Source: Benincasa hispida
Lineage: Eukaryota > Streptophyta > Magnoliopsida > Cucurbitales > Cucurbitaceae
Assembly (NCBI RefSeq): GCF_009727055.1
Contig: NC_052350.1
Location: 17,778,645-17,842,644, forward strand
Length of the DNA stretch: 64,000 bases
Direction: 5' to 3'
Shown here: positions 11,646 through 22,496 of the stretch, in pieces
How positions within the stretch are numbered: the stretch's first letter is position 1
Layout: each line of letters begins with the position of its first letter
Position numbers and translations under genes: made by a program
The notes under the pieces: generated by a model
The model's input: the letters and a program-made list of their open reading frames with translations, nothing else
What the model was told of the DNA's origin: nothing
The model's database searches: none

Positions 11646-13001
11646 GGTTACTATGCGATGGGCCATGCGATGGGCAATAGGCGTGAGCTAAAGGCTTGGA
11701 CGCATAGGAGGCTTGAACGCCTAATACAATGCATGGACGCATGGTAATGAAGTTGCTGCCTAGTCAAGTTAAGGCCTAAGGATTTGGCTAGGTGATAAAC
11801 GCATAGTAAGCATACATGATGAGGATTGCCAAAGACTGTGAGTGACTCTAAATACTTTAAATGGTTTAAGTAAATTGCTAAAACTTATGAATGTTTAGCA
11901 ATGCATGTTTACCGAAAGCTGTTCATGACAATTATTCTCAGATAGTTATGTAGCAACACATCTCACTTTAATGTTATGTTTATGCTATGCTTTACAATGA
12001 TCATGAGGATGCGTTAGTACGGAATGCGTTTGGGCAACTTAGTCATTAATGATAAGAATATGCAAGTAAGTATAAATAGCTCAGTACTGAAGTACACAAA
12101 GAAGGTACCGAAGCTTGGACTTAGAATGTGAATAGCTCAGTATTGAAGTACATGGAGAAGGTATCCGAGCAGCTTGATACTGAAGTACACGGAGAAGGTA
12201 TCTGAGCAGTAGTACCTAAGGTATGATGATACTTAAACTAGAATTATACAAATAAATGAAAAGTTGTTATTGGTAGTGTTGAAATCACTCCACTTTAGCT
12301 ATGAATTGATATTGAGGGATTGAGTAAAGGTTCTCTCTCAACTAAGGATGCAAATTATGATTGTAGGAAGTGAAAAAAAAGGTTCCTTCCTAGTTAAGTA
12401 ATAATGCAGTAAAGGATGATAAAGAGTGAGCAATAGGGCCATTCTAGACTGATAGGCTAAGGCATAGTCCAACAAAGCATAAAAATGCTATATGATATTG
12501 TTAATAACATGAATAATAGTTGTCAAGTTTATGTTTCAGTAAAAGCTTTTAGTTTTAATATGAAATTTATGTATGAACATTATGCTTAAATATTAGTCAC
12601 TCACTGGGCTTCTAGCTAATGTTTTCAAATGTTTTCCTTCAGGTAGCAGTCAGTTCCCAAAAGAGTTTGCTGTTGCTGTTCTGTCACTTAAAGAGTCAGG
12701 TTGATGGAAGCTTGATTGAAGACCTATATTAGTTAGTACACATGTGTCTGTCTAGTGACTAGTGTTCTAGTCGGGGCTCACTAAATTGTAATAATCATGT
12801 ATGAACGATACTGCGAAACCCTGTAATGTAAATGTGTTAAATTCTGAGTTAATTGTTCAGTGTTTTGATGATATGTATGCATTCAGAGTTTGAGCGAAAT
12901 TTAACAGGTTGAATAGGCAGTAAGTACCAGCAAAAGGGTTGGTAACTGCTACAGCCACCACCCCATCCAGGTAAGAGGGTAATCTAGGGCGGGGTGTGAC
13001 A

Positions 13002-13294
13002 ATTCACATATTCAATATCACATTTTTAATGGTGTGGATCGCAATATATTTCGTTTGATTAATATTTGCACTTCAGCTAAGGAAGCTTGGGACATTTTGT
13101 CTATTGCTCATGAAGGAACTTCAAAGGTCAAGCTGTCAAGATTACAACTTTTAACATCTAAGTTTGAGAAGCTCAAAATGCAGGATGATGAAACGATTAG
13201 TAAATTTAATGTTCGATTACTTGATCTTGCCAGTGAGTCATTTGCTCTAGGGGAGAAAATCTTAGAGGACTTTCAGATCCCTTCTCAGCTTTAA
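13002..13294 (+). pseudogene. Copia Gag (UBN2) internal fragment
   Basis: Reading AAT TCA CAT ATT from 13001 gives NSH…IFNGVDRNIFRLINIC, then TSAKEAWDILSIAHEGTSKVK, LQLLTSKFEKLKMQDDETIS and NVRLLDLASESFALGEKI, the central UBN2 region of another copia Gag lineage. N-terminus and zinc knuckle are missing. The upstream side is cut exactly at the end of the long LTR (13001); after GEKI (about 13260) the frame leaves Gag and meets an oppositely oriented fragment. It could be a piece of the same lineage as element E (41644-41903), but the two overlap at NS…IFNGVD, so they are not two halves of one copy. Confidence 0.75.
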
Positions 13295-13671
13295 CTTGTG
13301 TAAGTTTTCGCTTCAAATTTATAATAGTAGGCATAAGTCTATGATTGTTAGCCAACAAAGTCTCACTTCTTTCTTTTTCCACATTAAGGACTTTCAGATC
13401 ATCTTATCATTTGTTAAAAAAAACTTGATAAAAAGAATTAGCAGACACATGTTTGACAACATCGTTAACATTTTCTAGATACACATTATACTCAGAAATC
13501 TCACATGATAAGGTGTCAGATGAGATTACTAACAAGTGTCTTAAAATCTTCCTCTGAGTCGCTACTATCTTCAAACTCATCATTAGACAGAGTTAAGACA
13601 TAACTTTTACACTATTTGTTCAGGAAATTAGGACATTTAGCTTGAAAATGTCCATAAACTTCAAACTCACT
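13291..13671 (-). pseudogene. Copia Gag C-terminal fragment with half zinc knuckle
   Basis: The minus strand from 13671 reads YGHFQAKCPNFLNK, the second half of a Gag CCHC knuckle, an acidic NDEFEDSSDSEED stretch, then after frame changes a charged, coiled-coil-like DLKVLNVEKERSETLLANN segment. It converges with the plus-strand Gag fragment at about 13260-13294, which implies a rearrangement. On its right it abuts a truncated LTR of element A. It may be the downstream remainder of element E, whose N-terminus lies at 41.6-41.9 kb on the same strand beyond the A/B nest; this is inference. Confidence 0.65.
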
Positions 13672-13784
13672 TGTTTTCTGCAAGAGCATGCTTTATATTT
13701 TGCCAAAATTAATGAATTAGAGTGCTTAAATAATCCTTGTTGCTTCCACTGTTGCTGATACATTTCTACAATTGGTATCAGAGC
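13672..13784 (+). repeat. 5' LTR end and tRNA-Met primer site, element A
   Basis: 13672-13770 (AACTCACTTG…TTTCTACA) matches the last ~100 bp of the A 3' LTR (32226-32327). After two bases comes TGGTATCAGAGC (13773-13784), a perfect copia PBS complementary to initiator tRNA-Met. The rest of the 5' LTR is missing. Confidence 0.9.
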
Positions 13785-16500
13785 ATCATATAAGCATTCA
13801 ATTCAGTTTAATTTTGGTGTGGTGGGTATTTTATATGAGTTATATGAAACTGATGCACTGATATGGTTTTATGAGTTTTGACATTTTAATTCTCTTTAAT
13901 TTCTTATTTAAATTTGTAATTGGCTCTTGTTTGATGAACTTTTATGTGTTAGCAAGAGACTGTAATTTATTTGGAGTCATTAGAGTTGAAATTAAGATGT
14001 AATTGAAAAAACAAGTGAAGAAGGCCGAGCTGCTGTTCCAATTTTCAGCTTCTTCTCAAAATCATTGTTGAGGTTTAGTTGCTAAGCGATCATCTTGTTC
14101 TAGATGTTACATAATGTGAAGAGAAGCTAGACGATCGTATAGCAATGGGCGCTGGTTGTTGTGATGTTGAACGCTAAACGATCTTGTACATGTAGAAGCT
14201 AAATGATGCATTCAAATGCTATACGATAGCACTACGTGATCATTTAGCTTTTGCGTGGGAACTAAACGATACATTGGATTTGCTATACGATGGCACTACA
14301 TGGTCGTGTAGCTATAGTATGCGCTAGGCGATGCGATGAAGTGCTATATGATAACGCTGAGCGATCATGTAGATGTGGTGTTAAGCGATGCGTTGAATTT
14401 TCTATACGATAGAACTAAACTATCATTTAGCTACAATGTTGCACGACACGATGATGTTTTATACAATAGAGCTAAGTGATTGTTTAGCTGCAACAGACAC
14501 TAAACGATGACATGAAACGTTAGGCGATGGTGCTAAGCGATCGTTTAGTTTTACTGGAGAGCTAAACGATTGTTCTATGCGATAGACAGATGACACTAAG
14601 CGATCGTGTACCTCTTCTCAACATAAGGCGATGGTGTTAGAAGATTGCCTTCAGCGTTACATGATCAGCCTTAGCAAGACTTTGAGGTTGGATCGAGAGC
14701 AGCTGTTCGACCAGTTTTCTCGAGGTCCAATCTGGTTCAGCCTCAAAGTGTTTTTGGTTGGTCTGGTTTAGACTTTGTTGGTCTAGTTCAGACTTATCCA
14801 ATCTTGTTCAAGATGCTTGGATTCGATTTGGAGTGATTTGAGTGGTTCAAAGATAGTTTTGAAGCTGTTTGTAATAGTTAAGCTTATGTTTGCTTGTTTA
14901 TGCAAAACTAAAACCATATCAGCCTGTGTTTAATTATTTATGCATTTGATGTATGTTATAATTAAATAAATCTTGTATGTGCATACAGTATGCCATTTAG
15001 ATTTAAAATCCCAACTTAGAAAACATGTTACATGCATTGAAAGTATGTTATAATCTGTTATAATATATAGTATGCATGTTAGAGTTTCTTGTATTTAATA
15101 TAAGTGTTATATTAAATATTGAATGCCTTTATGTATGTTATGGATATTTAGCATATCTAAAGTTTTATAAGTTGTTATAAAATTCGGTTAGACATTTAAA
15201 ATCCATAAACAACAGTTGCATGCTCACGTAGATTGACCACCTGTTTTAATAGTTAAAACTTATAAAACTCAGGTTACAAACTCAAACATTATATAATCCT
15301 GTCTAATGCTAGGGATACTTAAGTTGATGGTTTATGGAACACCTCCTACTTGGGGATTATGGCCGAATTATTGAGCGTTGGTAACCGGTTTTATGAGCAT
15401 ATGTGAGTGATGTGAGGTAATAAAATGGTTTAACACCTAGACATCATAGGTTAAAATCCAATTATAAGAGTTATACTTGGATAAACCACATAGACTTAGG
15501 GTTGTTTTATTAGCCGAAAAGAACCTAAGTATAAATCTACCCAATATAACACTTCAGTGGCAGTTTAATAACTTCTATATGATAAAGTTATTAGAAAACT
15601 TCAGTAGGAGATTAATAATATATACGATATGTTATTTTTAGCTGTCACATCTCTAAGAGTTCACAATCCAGATTTAAGCGGTACTTCGTGTCACCCTGGG
15701 AGTGACCTCCATACGGAAAGTATTTTTTAGCTTAAATCTAGATTTCAGTGATTAAGAGGAAGTTGTTCAAACATAAATCAATTATTCGATATATAGGTTT
15801 CAATTGCCACATCTCTATATAGTTTACACCGTGAGATTCATATGACGCTTCGTGTCACCCTGGGAGTGACCTCCATACGGAAAGTGTTTTGTATGTGTCA
15901 ATAACAAGGTAAAGGAGGAAATAGTTCATAGTAAGTGGGTGAAAGATATGTGTCAATATATCCTACGGTCTCCTCCATTAGTCTGAACCGTAAGATTCCT
16001 ATGTTGCGCTTGCTGGTTAGTTTTACGCGGCCTTTTGCTAGTCATTTAATGACGACTATCCCCACAGAGGGTTGTAACATAGGATTCGGAACAACCCATG
16101 CTTAAGTAAAATGAATAGGGTCTTCTAGTTCCGTCTTGGTGTCTTCTATTTTGGAGGCATATTCATACCATCCTATAAGATCTAAAATGGCGGGTCACAC
16201 TTACAAGAAATACTAGATTGTTAGTAAAGATCTTGACCGAAAATGATAACTACACGACTATAGGAATAAGAGTTATTCTAGAGACAATAGGAATAGGAGT
16301 TATTACAGAGATAGTGTTTGGCCAAAATTGTTTGCTTTAGTGAAGGAGTATCTGACTGCCCCTCAGTAGCACATATTCTGACTCACTAAAGTATCGTTGC
16401 AAATAAATAATGGTTATGGGTACATTATTACTTTTTGCTAAAACTTATTTTTGGATTTAGTTACAATTTGCTAATTAGAATTTGTTTGAATTTTATCAGC
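13785..16500 (+). repeat. 5' leader of element A
   Basis: About 2.7 kb without recognisable coding sequence. It contains a palindromic motif array (14085-14650), ATATAT- and CATACTAT-rich DNA (14930-15130), two tandem ~164-bp units whose cores CGTGTCACCCTGGGAGTGAC start near 15687 and 15851, and a 3' end TTGCTAATTAG…TTTTATCAG directly before gag ATG (16501) that resembles a branch point plus splice acceptor. B, C and F have homologous leaders. Confidence 0.7.
14085..14650. repeat. Array of CGAT(CG)-core palindromic motifs
   Basis: Roughly twenty or more degenerate copies of a word whose ideal form is the 16-bp palindrome CTAAACGATCGTTTAG, e.g. GCTAAACGATTG, CTAAGCGATCGTTTAG, CTATACGATAG, ACGTGATCATTTAGCT. 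Spacing is irregular (about 20-35 bp). Similar arrays lie in copia LTRs at 18225-18370, 49990-50170 and 63190-63420. Confidence 0.8.
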
Positions 16501-16674
16501 ATGTCGAATTCTTCTAGAATACTCACTTCCGAATTAAATAACAGTAAAATCAAATCAACAAACAAATTACTAGCAGTTGATTACACCAAAAGAGTTTTAA
16601 CAGGGGATTGTTCTTTATCTTCCAACTCATCTGAAATTTTGAATCATGTAGATGAGAGTGCAAAATTCGAATAA
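16501..16674 (+). pseudogene. Gag remnant of element A
   Basis: Starts MSNSSRILTSELN, matching the Gag start of element B (MSNSSKILASNKFN). The NGF/DYSTWKSNLN core is absent or scrambled; VLTGDCSLSSNSSEI corresponds to the VLTEECLLTPNSS region. Most of Gag, including any zinc knuckle, is deleted, and a stop at 16672 ends the frame. The start is the ATG immediately following TTTTATCAGC. Confidence 0.65.
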
Positions 16675-17726
16675 CAAGATAAATATGATTGACTTGTTAT
16701 CGAAGCATGTCTATTGGAAAACGATAAAACCTGGATAATTGATTCAGGTGTCACTAACCATGTTTGTACTATCTCATAGGAAACAAGTTCCTAGTACAGT
16801 TGACAGAAGGTGAATCAATCTTTAAGGTGGGGACTGGGGAGATTGTTTCAGCTAAAGCAGTGGGAGATATGAAGTTATTTATAGGAGATAAGTACATTTA
16901 TTTGAAAAATGTATATTATGTTCCTTTTATGAAAAGGAATCTAATATCCATATCTTTTTTGCTAGAACAAAATTATAAAGTTTATTTCGAAAATGATGAA
17001 GTATTCATCAATATAGGAAGTAAACATATTTGCTTTGCAAAATTAGAAAATAACTTGTATATGTTAAACCCAACTGAGGTCAAAGCCGTTTTGAACATAG
17101 AGATGTTTAAAACTGCTGGGACTCATAAGAAAAGGAAGATTTTTCCAAATGCCTATCTTTGGCATTTAAGACTGGGTCACATAAATCTCAACACGATTGA
17201 GAAATTGGTTAAGAACGATCATCTAAATAAGTTGAAAGACAGTTCATTCCCACCATGTGAGTCCTGTCTTGAGGGTAAAATGACAAAAAAAATTTTTCTG
17301 GTAAAGGTCTTAGAGCCAAAGAACCCCTACAGTTGATTGACTCAGACTTTTGTGGGCTTCTAAATGTTAGAGCGAGAGGAGGGTATGAATATTTCATCAG
17401 TTTTATAGATGATTATTGCAGGTATGGGCATAATTACCTAATGCACAAAAAGTCTGAAACTTTTGAAAAGTTCAAAGAGTATATGGCTGAGGTTGAAAAC
17501 CAATTAAGTAAAAAGATTAAAACGCTTCGATCGGATCGAGCTGGTGAGTATATGGACTTAGAATTCCAGAACTATTTGATAGAATATGGAATTCAGTCTC
17601 AATTCACAGCCCCTGGCATACCTCAGCAAAACAATGTGGCAGAAAGGAGAAACATAACCTTGTTGGACATGGTTCGTTCCATGATGAGTGACACTCAGTT
17701 ACTCAAATTGCTATGTATATTTTGAA
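16675..17726 (+). pseudogene. Copia protease-integrase region, element A
   Basis: Protease: TWIIDSGVTNHVC (about 16731-16770) keeps the aspartic DSG signature; a stop follows at once. GAG-pre-integrase: frame 16764-17336 includes LWHLRLGHINLNTIEKL with C-E-S-C, the HHCC zinc site. Integrase core: frame 17333-17725 shows FISFIDDYCRYG (first Asp), TLRSDRAGEYMD (second Asp) and APGIPQQNNVAERRNITLLDMVRS (Glu), so all three catalytic acidic residues are visible. The PR-INT-RT-RH order is Ty1/copia. One-base frame shifts occur near 16770 and 17336, and the gene is then split by a solo LTR. Confidence 0.9.
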
Positions 17727-19841
17727 CATAGTCAAGGAAATCGATCAAGAGGATTTCCATATGTAACAGAAAAGATCATTCCAAATTACAATCATGTATG
17801 AACATTACAAATTATGGTCATAAACAGAGACAAACGGTTATGCAATCATTACAGAAATTACAACATGAAAGTACAAATGAATAAGGAGAAATGGTATGAA
17901 CATTTGTCAACTCGTCTCCATGCTCCTTGCTCACGAACGCTCGAAAAAACATCCTCGAATACTCGAACAACATGACCGCTATGCTGCACGAACACCGCAA
18001 GCTCGAACTCAGCGATCGCCTCGGTTACGAATACCCCAACAGCATGAACGGCCTCCACAGAACCTCAACGGCATCAAGTTGAGTAAGACACCACCAAGAA
18101 GGGTACCTTGGTAGTCTCGGTGTGCGCATCCAGGGGGTGGGCTCTGTGTGGACTTGGTTTGAGGCAGAAGATGAAGGAATCGACAATCTTGTAAACGATT
18201 GAGCAAGTGGGAGATGGCTGAAACCTATCGTATAGGTCGATGCCCAATCGTTTAGGAAAAGCTAAGCGTTCGTTTAACAAAAGCTAAGTGATCATTTAGC
18301 TCATCGCTTAGCAGCGTGTCTATCGCCTATAAACACTACACGATCGTTTACCTAAGTCAAGTTGTCGCTTAGTAAATTGTATTTACTTGACAACTTTCGT
18401 GAGATTCTTTTTCCGAGAGAAAATTTACAAAATCTCAAAATCAATTTTTGACAAAAACTTCCTAGAAATAGGAAAACAAATTTCCTTTTATCTCAAGGTT
18501 TCCATGAACCACCAATAACCTCCCACTCAATTGGTTATTAGAGAAAAGGAATTAATTATCCAATAATTAATATTATTATAAATATAAATGATAACCAACT
18601 TATCATACTATATTTATAACTTATAGTTTTAATGTTTCATCTCATGAAACATATAAACCATAACTCTTTTTCTATTCCATGGTACTTAATGTAAATCTCA
18701 TTTATATCAATCCTCTATTAGATGTATCTCCCGATCATATCATATATAATCGAATTACCTCTTGTCAATTTGAACATTTCAAATCAACACCAAGAACTGA
18801 TCCTTAACTTAATCCATTAAGCTACCAAGGGGACCTTATGGACCTATAGCTTGAAGCTCCAACGGTACGTGAATAACTGACTAAACTCTTTAGTCACGGG
18901 ATCCACCATCCATTAACTGCCATACACTCTACTAAAGATCTACAGCTAAACTCTCTTTACCACAAATATATTATGTGCCATCTTAACCAATCAGTAATGC
19001 GACAACCCTTCACAGATCGCTTGTAAGTACAACTTGGCCAATAACCGTTATGTCCCTGTAGTTACATCTAACTCTTTAAGTACCATTGATCCCTCTAATG
19101 AACATAAGTCATAGTCCTACTATGACTGAGTCCTCTCTTTCAAAGAGAAGTTATGACCACTATGTTCAAGCCCCAGAATCACCCTTACGGGAGCAATCTC
19201 TCTACTTATCCCTACTTCGAAAACGAAGTGAATTCCATCTTGTGGATTGAGTTCCTAGCTCCCAGATCAGACAAGTCCCTAAAAAGGTACGCATGTTAAG
19301 TTGGCAATTTGGGCACTCTCACCCATACTAATCAAAGGACCACTCTCAAAGGCAAGAGTTTCCAAAACACTCAATATTGAGGTTTTGTCACCTATGGTCT
19401 TTAAGATGAGATGTAAGTCTCTAGTATCAACGACGTTATATACAGAGTCTAGTCATCTCGTGGTTTGGGTATTATACAAAATCTTTGTATAGGACACTTT
19501 CACTCGCACGTCTCCATATGAATGGTCGGGGTCTATCATCTATAGTAGTTTACAACACTTGCAAACCTCTACAAAGCGGGGCGTATTCGTAGTGTCACCA
19601 GGATCAGGTATCCCACCTTAATCCTTATACCACATACCTATTTAGGTTATCACTTAAGGCATGATCCACTTGTATATCACATATACATGCTTAAGTTCAC
19701 ATAAGATAACCATGGAGCTTTGTTTATTGGACATGAGTAAATGCCAAAATTAAATAACAATTGTTTTATTCATCAAACAATGTGCATCTTTACAAATCAA
19801 CGAGACTCCGAGAGAATTAGGACACCAATCCCAACACATAG
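17727..19841 (-). mobile_element. Solo copia LTR (17732-19836) with duplication CATAG
   Basis: CATAG at 17727-17731 and 19837-19841 flanks 2105 bp whose minus strand begins TGTTGGGATTGGTGTCCTAA and ends GATTTCCTTGA (the expected terminal CA has become GA). The plus-strand copy at 48568-50627 has the same ends (…GATTTCCTTCA). The host frame resumes exactly: integrase ILNI before, VPSKSVSETPYEL after. No internal region is present, so it is a recombined solo LTR. The CGAT-core array (18225-18370) lies near its 3' end. Confidence 0.93.
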
Positions 19842-20384
19842 TTCCTTCGAAAAGTGTTTCTGAAACGCCATATGAGCTCTAGAGAGAACGTAAAGGAAAT
19901 TTATGTTACTTCAAGATTTGAGGTTGTCTAGCACATGTGTTGGTGCAAAATTCTAAAAAGTTGTAACACCGTTCAAAAGTATGCCTATTTGTAGGCTACC
20001 CAAAAGAAACAAAAGGAGGTTTCTTCTATGATCTTCAAGAAGATAAGATATTTGTATCGAAAAATGAAACCTTCCTGGAGGAAGATCATGTGAAGAATCA
20101 TCAACCTCACAGTAAGCTAGTAATAGATGAAATGTCTAAAGAAACGACAAATGTGTCAATAAAAGTTGTTGATAGAGCAGGTCCTTCAACAAGAGTTATT
20201 GATAGAGCAGGTCCAAGAAGAGTTATTGATGAAACTAGGACTTCACATCCTTCTCAAGAGTTGAGAATGGCTCGTCGTAGTGGGAAGGGTTATGCAACAA
20301 CCTGACTGATACATGGGTTTAACTGAAGCTCAAGTCATCATACCAGATGATGGTTTAGAGGATCCATTGTCTTTTAGCTAAGCA
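19842..20384 (+). pseudogene. Integrase C-terminus and linker, element A
   Basis: Continues integrase after the solo LTR: VCLFVGYPKETKGGFFYD and KNETFLEEDHVKN are typical of the copia integrase C-terminal domain. The linker before RT (about 20150-20260) carries degenerate repeats of VVDRAGPSTR / VIDRAGPRR / VIDETRTS; element B has the same linker. Stops occur near 20305 and 20381. Confidence 0.8.
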
Positions 20385-21106
20385 ATGATTGATGTGGACA
20401 AAGACCAATGGATTAAAGCCATGGACTTTGAAATGGAATCTATGTATTTCAATTTTGTCTGGGATCTTATAGATCAATTTGAAGGGGAAAAACCCATCGA
20501 TTGCAAATGGATCTACAAGAGAAAACAAGACCAAGTTGGTAAGGTACAGACCTACAAAGCTAGACTTATGGCAAAAGGGTTTCCCCAAAGAGAAGGAGTA
20601 GATTATGAAGAAACCTTCTCTCTAGTTGCCATGATAAAGTCTATTAGAATACTCTTGTCCATAGCCATATTTTATACTCTTGTACATAGCCATATTTTAT
20701 GATTATGAAATATGGCAAATGGATATCAAGAAAACTTTTTTAATGGCTATATTTAAGAGAATATCTATATGTCTCAACCAGAAGGGTTTATATAGCAGGG
20801 TCAAGAGCAAAAGGTTTGCAAACTTAATCGATCCATTTATGGATTGAAACAAGCTTCTAGGTCCTGGAATATGAGATTTGACACTGCGATCAAATCTTAT
20901 GACTTTGAAGAAAATGTTGACAAACCCCGTGTATACAAGAAAATCGTTAACAAAACTTTCGCTTTTCTGATGTTGAATGTTGATGATATTCTACTCATTA
21001 AGAATGAGGTTGAATATCTAGTTGACATTAAGAGATGGTTGGCTTTGCAATTTCAAATGAAAGATTTGAGAGAAGCACAGTATGTCCTTGAAATCCAAAT
21101 AGTTTG
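20385..21106 (+). pseudogene. Copia reverse transcriptase, element A
   Basis: DKDQWIKAMDFEMESM, CKWIYKRKQDQVGKVQTYKARLMAKGF and REGVDYEETFSLVAMIKSIR mark the RVT_2 N-terminal half. A ~25-bp tandem duplication (CATAGCCATATTTTAT twice, 20664-20700) shifts the frame. Downstream IYMSQPEGFI, KVCKLNRSIYGLKQASRSWN and LMLNVDDILLI follow; the catalytic YVDD box reads NVDD. Several stops make it inactive. Confidence 0.9.
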
Positions 21107-21601
21107 AAATCGCAAGAACAGAACATTAGCATTATCTTAAGCATCTTACATAGACAAGATGTTGTCTAGGTATAAAATGCAAAATTCCAAGAAAGGTTTT
21201 TTTACCTTTCAGACACTGAATTCACCTGTCTAAGGAATAAAGTCCCAAGACACCTCAAGAGGTTGAGAAGATGAATCAAATTCCATATGCATTAGCAGTA
21301 GGGAGTTTAATGTATGCAATGTTGTACACTCGTCCCGATATATGTTATGCTGTAGGAATAGTCAGCAGATTTCAGTCCAATCCTGGATATGATCATTGGA
21401 CTGCTGTTAAAAACATTCTCAAGTGTCTTTGGAGAACAAGAGATTATATGCTCGTGTATGGTGCTAAGGATTTGATTCTTACTAGATACACTGATTCTGA
21501 CTTTCAAACCGATATTGATTCGTGGAAATCAACTTCGGGGTCAGTATTCACTGTAAACGGAGGAGTAGTTGTGTGGAAAAGCATCAAGCAGAGTTGTTTT
21601 G
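21107..21601 (+). pseudogene. RNase H region of element A, first part
   Basis: Includes the linker ASYIDKMLSRYKMQNSKKG and frame 21271-21601: PYALAVGSLMYAMLYTRPDICYAVGIVSRFQSNPG, then the RNase H start RYTDSDFQTDIDSWKSTSGS and GGVVVWKSIKQSC. The frame is cut at 21601 by G2; the remaining part is at 29953-30213. Confidence 0.9.
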
Positions 21602-22050
21602 TGATGACATGCAGAATTGCACGTCATGTTAGGCCTTTTTTTTAGAATTACGAGGGTTGTTAAGAAGAATATGTGATAATTATGTTTGGAATTCATGAGA
21701 AAATGAGTTTGCGTTGTTCAGTAATAAGAATCTCGGCTAACCTACTATTATGTGTTATTATGTGTTCAATTGTCTATCTTTGTAGCTAACGCAAGATTTG
21801 GACGCAGACGCGGAAGTCGGGCTATCGCATAGACGACTGCATGGGGAGAAAATCTCCAGCACAAACGTGAACGTATACGTTCAATGCATGGGTGATGCGA
21901 TAATCAACCGCATGCGTCCATCGCATAGGAGTTGCGATCATCAAGCGATTGTGGTCATCGTGTAGAAGTTGTGCTAACTAGGCGAGTGCGATCATTTCAA
22001 GATTGCGGCTACACGATGATAACCATAATAGCAGGATCACAACAAGGTTG

Positions 22051-22161
22051 ATGAAATGGAAGCATATCTCGGGAAAATCAAGATATGATGAAATGGAAGC
22101 ATATCTCGGGAAAATCAAGATATGATGAAATGGAAGCATATCTCGGGAAAATCAAGATATG
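22051..22161 (+). repeat. 37-bp block, three identical copies
   Basis: Units at 22051-22087, 22088-22124 and 22125-22161, each starting ATGAAATGGAAGCATATCTC, without any difference between them. The homologous place in the 3' LTR (about 25040-25080) has one copy. Such identity in an otherwise diverged element means either very recent expansion or assembly error. Confidence 0.95.
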
Positions 22162-22496
22162 ATGTTGACATTTCACCTACCACGCCATTAGCAGCCAAGA
22201 TTCAAAAAAGGACCAACGCGCCGCGAATGTAAAAATCAGAGTAGGTCCATTAATGCTATCGATGATCAAGCTCTATAAATAGAAGTCGCCGAGCAGAATT
22301 TCAATTCATCTAGGGTTTTCACCCAAGGTTCGACCTTCAGGCGGATCCTTGTGATCCAGACGAACGTGTTAGAAGAAAGCTTGAGAGTTCTTTATCTCCT
22401 TCATCCATTTCGAGTGACGACTAGTGGATTGGAATGCATAAGAAAGAATGGGGAACTTAGAGATAAGCTCCGTTTGCTATTACACAGCGTATGCAC

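Larger units (their letters stand above)
10010..13001 (-). mobile_element. Very long LTR, minus strand, gypsy-like
   Basis: The right end reads GGGCGGGGTGTGACA, the reverse complement of the TGTCACACCCCGC start of the 3.3-kb solo LTR at 25135. Collinearity continues leftward: the AGGTAGC/GGGAACTGATCGCTACC block (12650), the GATACCTTCTCA minisatellite remnants (12070-12230) and GCAGGCAGCTGCTTG (11340). Left of about 11000 it departs from the other copy and becomes ATGCG-rich with its own minisatellites. The left terminus could not be fixed, and no duplication of ATTCA (13002-13006) was found. Long LTRs starting TGTCAC are known for Tekay/Del-like gypsy elements; this assignment is tentative. 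No coding sequence seen. Confidence 0.6.

Noticed and set aside
13773..13784. TGGTATCAGAGC as a fragment of a tRNA gene
   Set aside because: Only the 12-base PBS is present, placed exactly at an LTR border; no cloverleaf.
14085..14650. CRISPR-like array from regularly recurring CGATCG words
   Set aside because: Spacing is irregular, repeats are short and degenerate, and the context is a plant retrotransposon leader.
17896..18114. Overlapping frames on both strands near 17.9-18.2 kb
   Set aside because: Within the reversed solo LTR; no counterpart frame is kept in the copy at 48568-50627.
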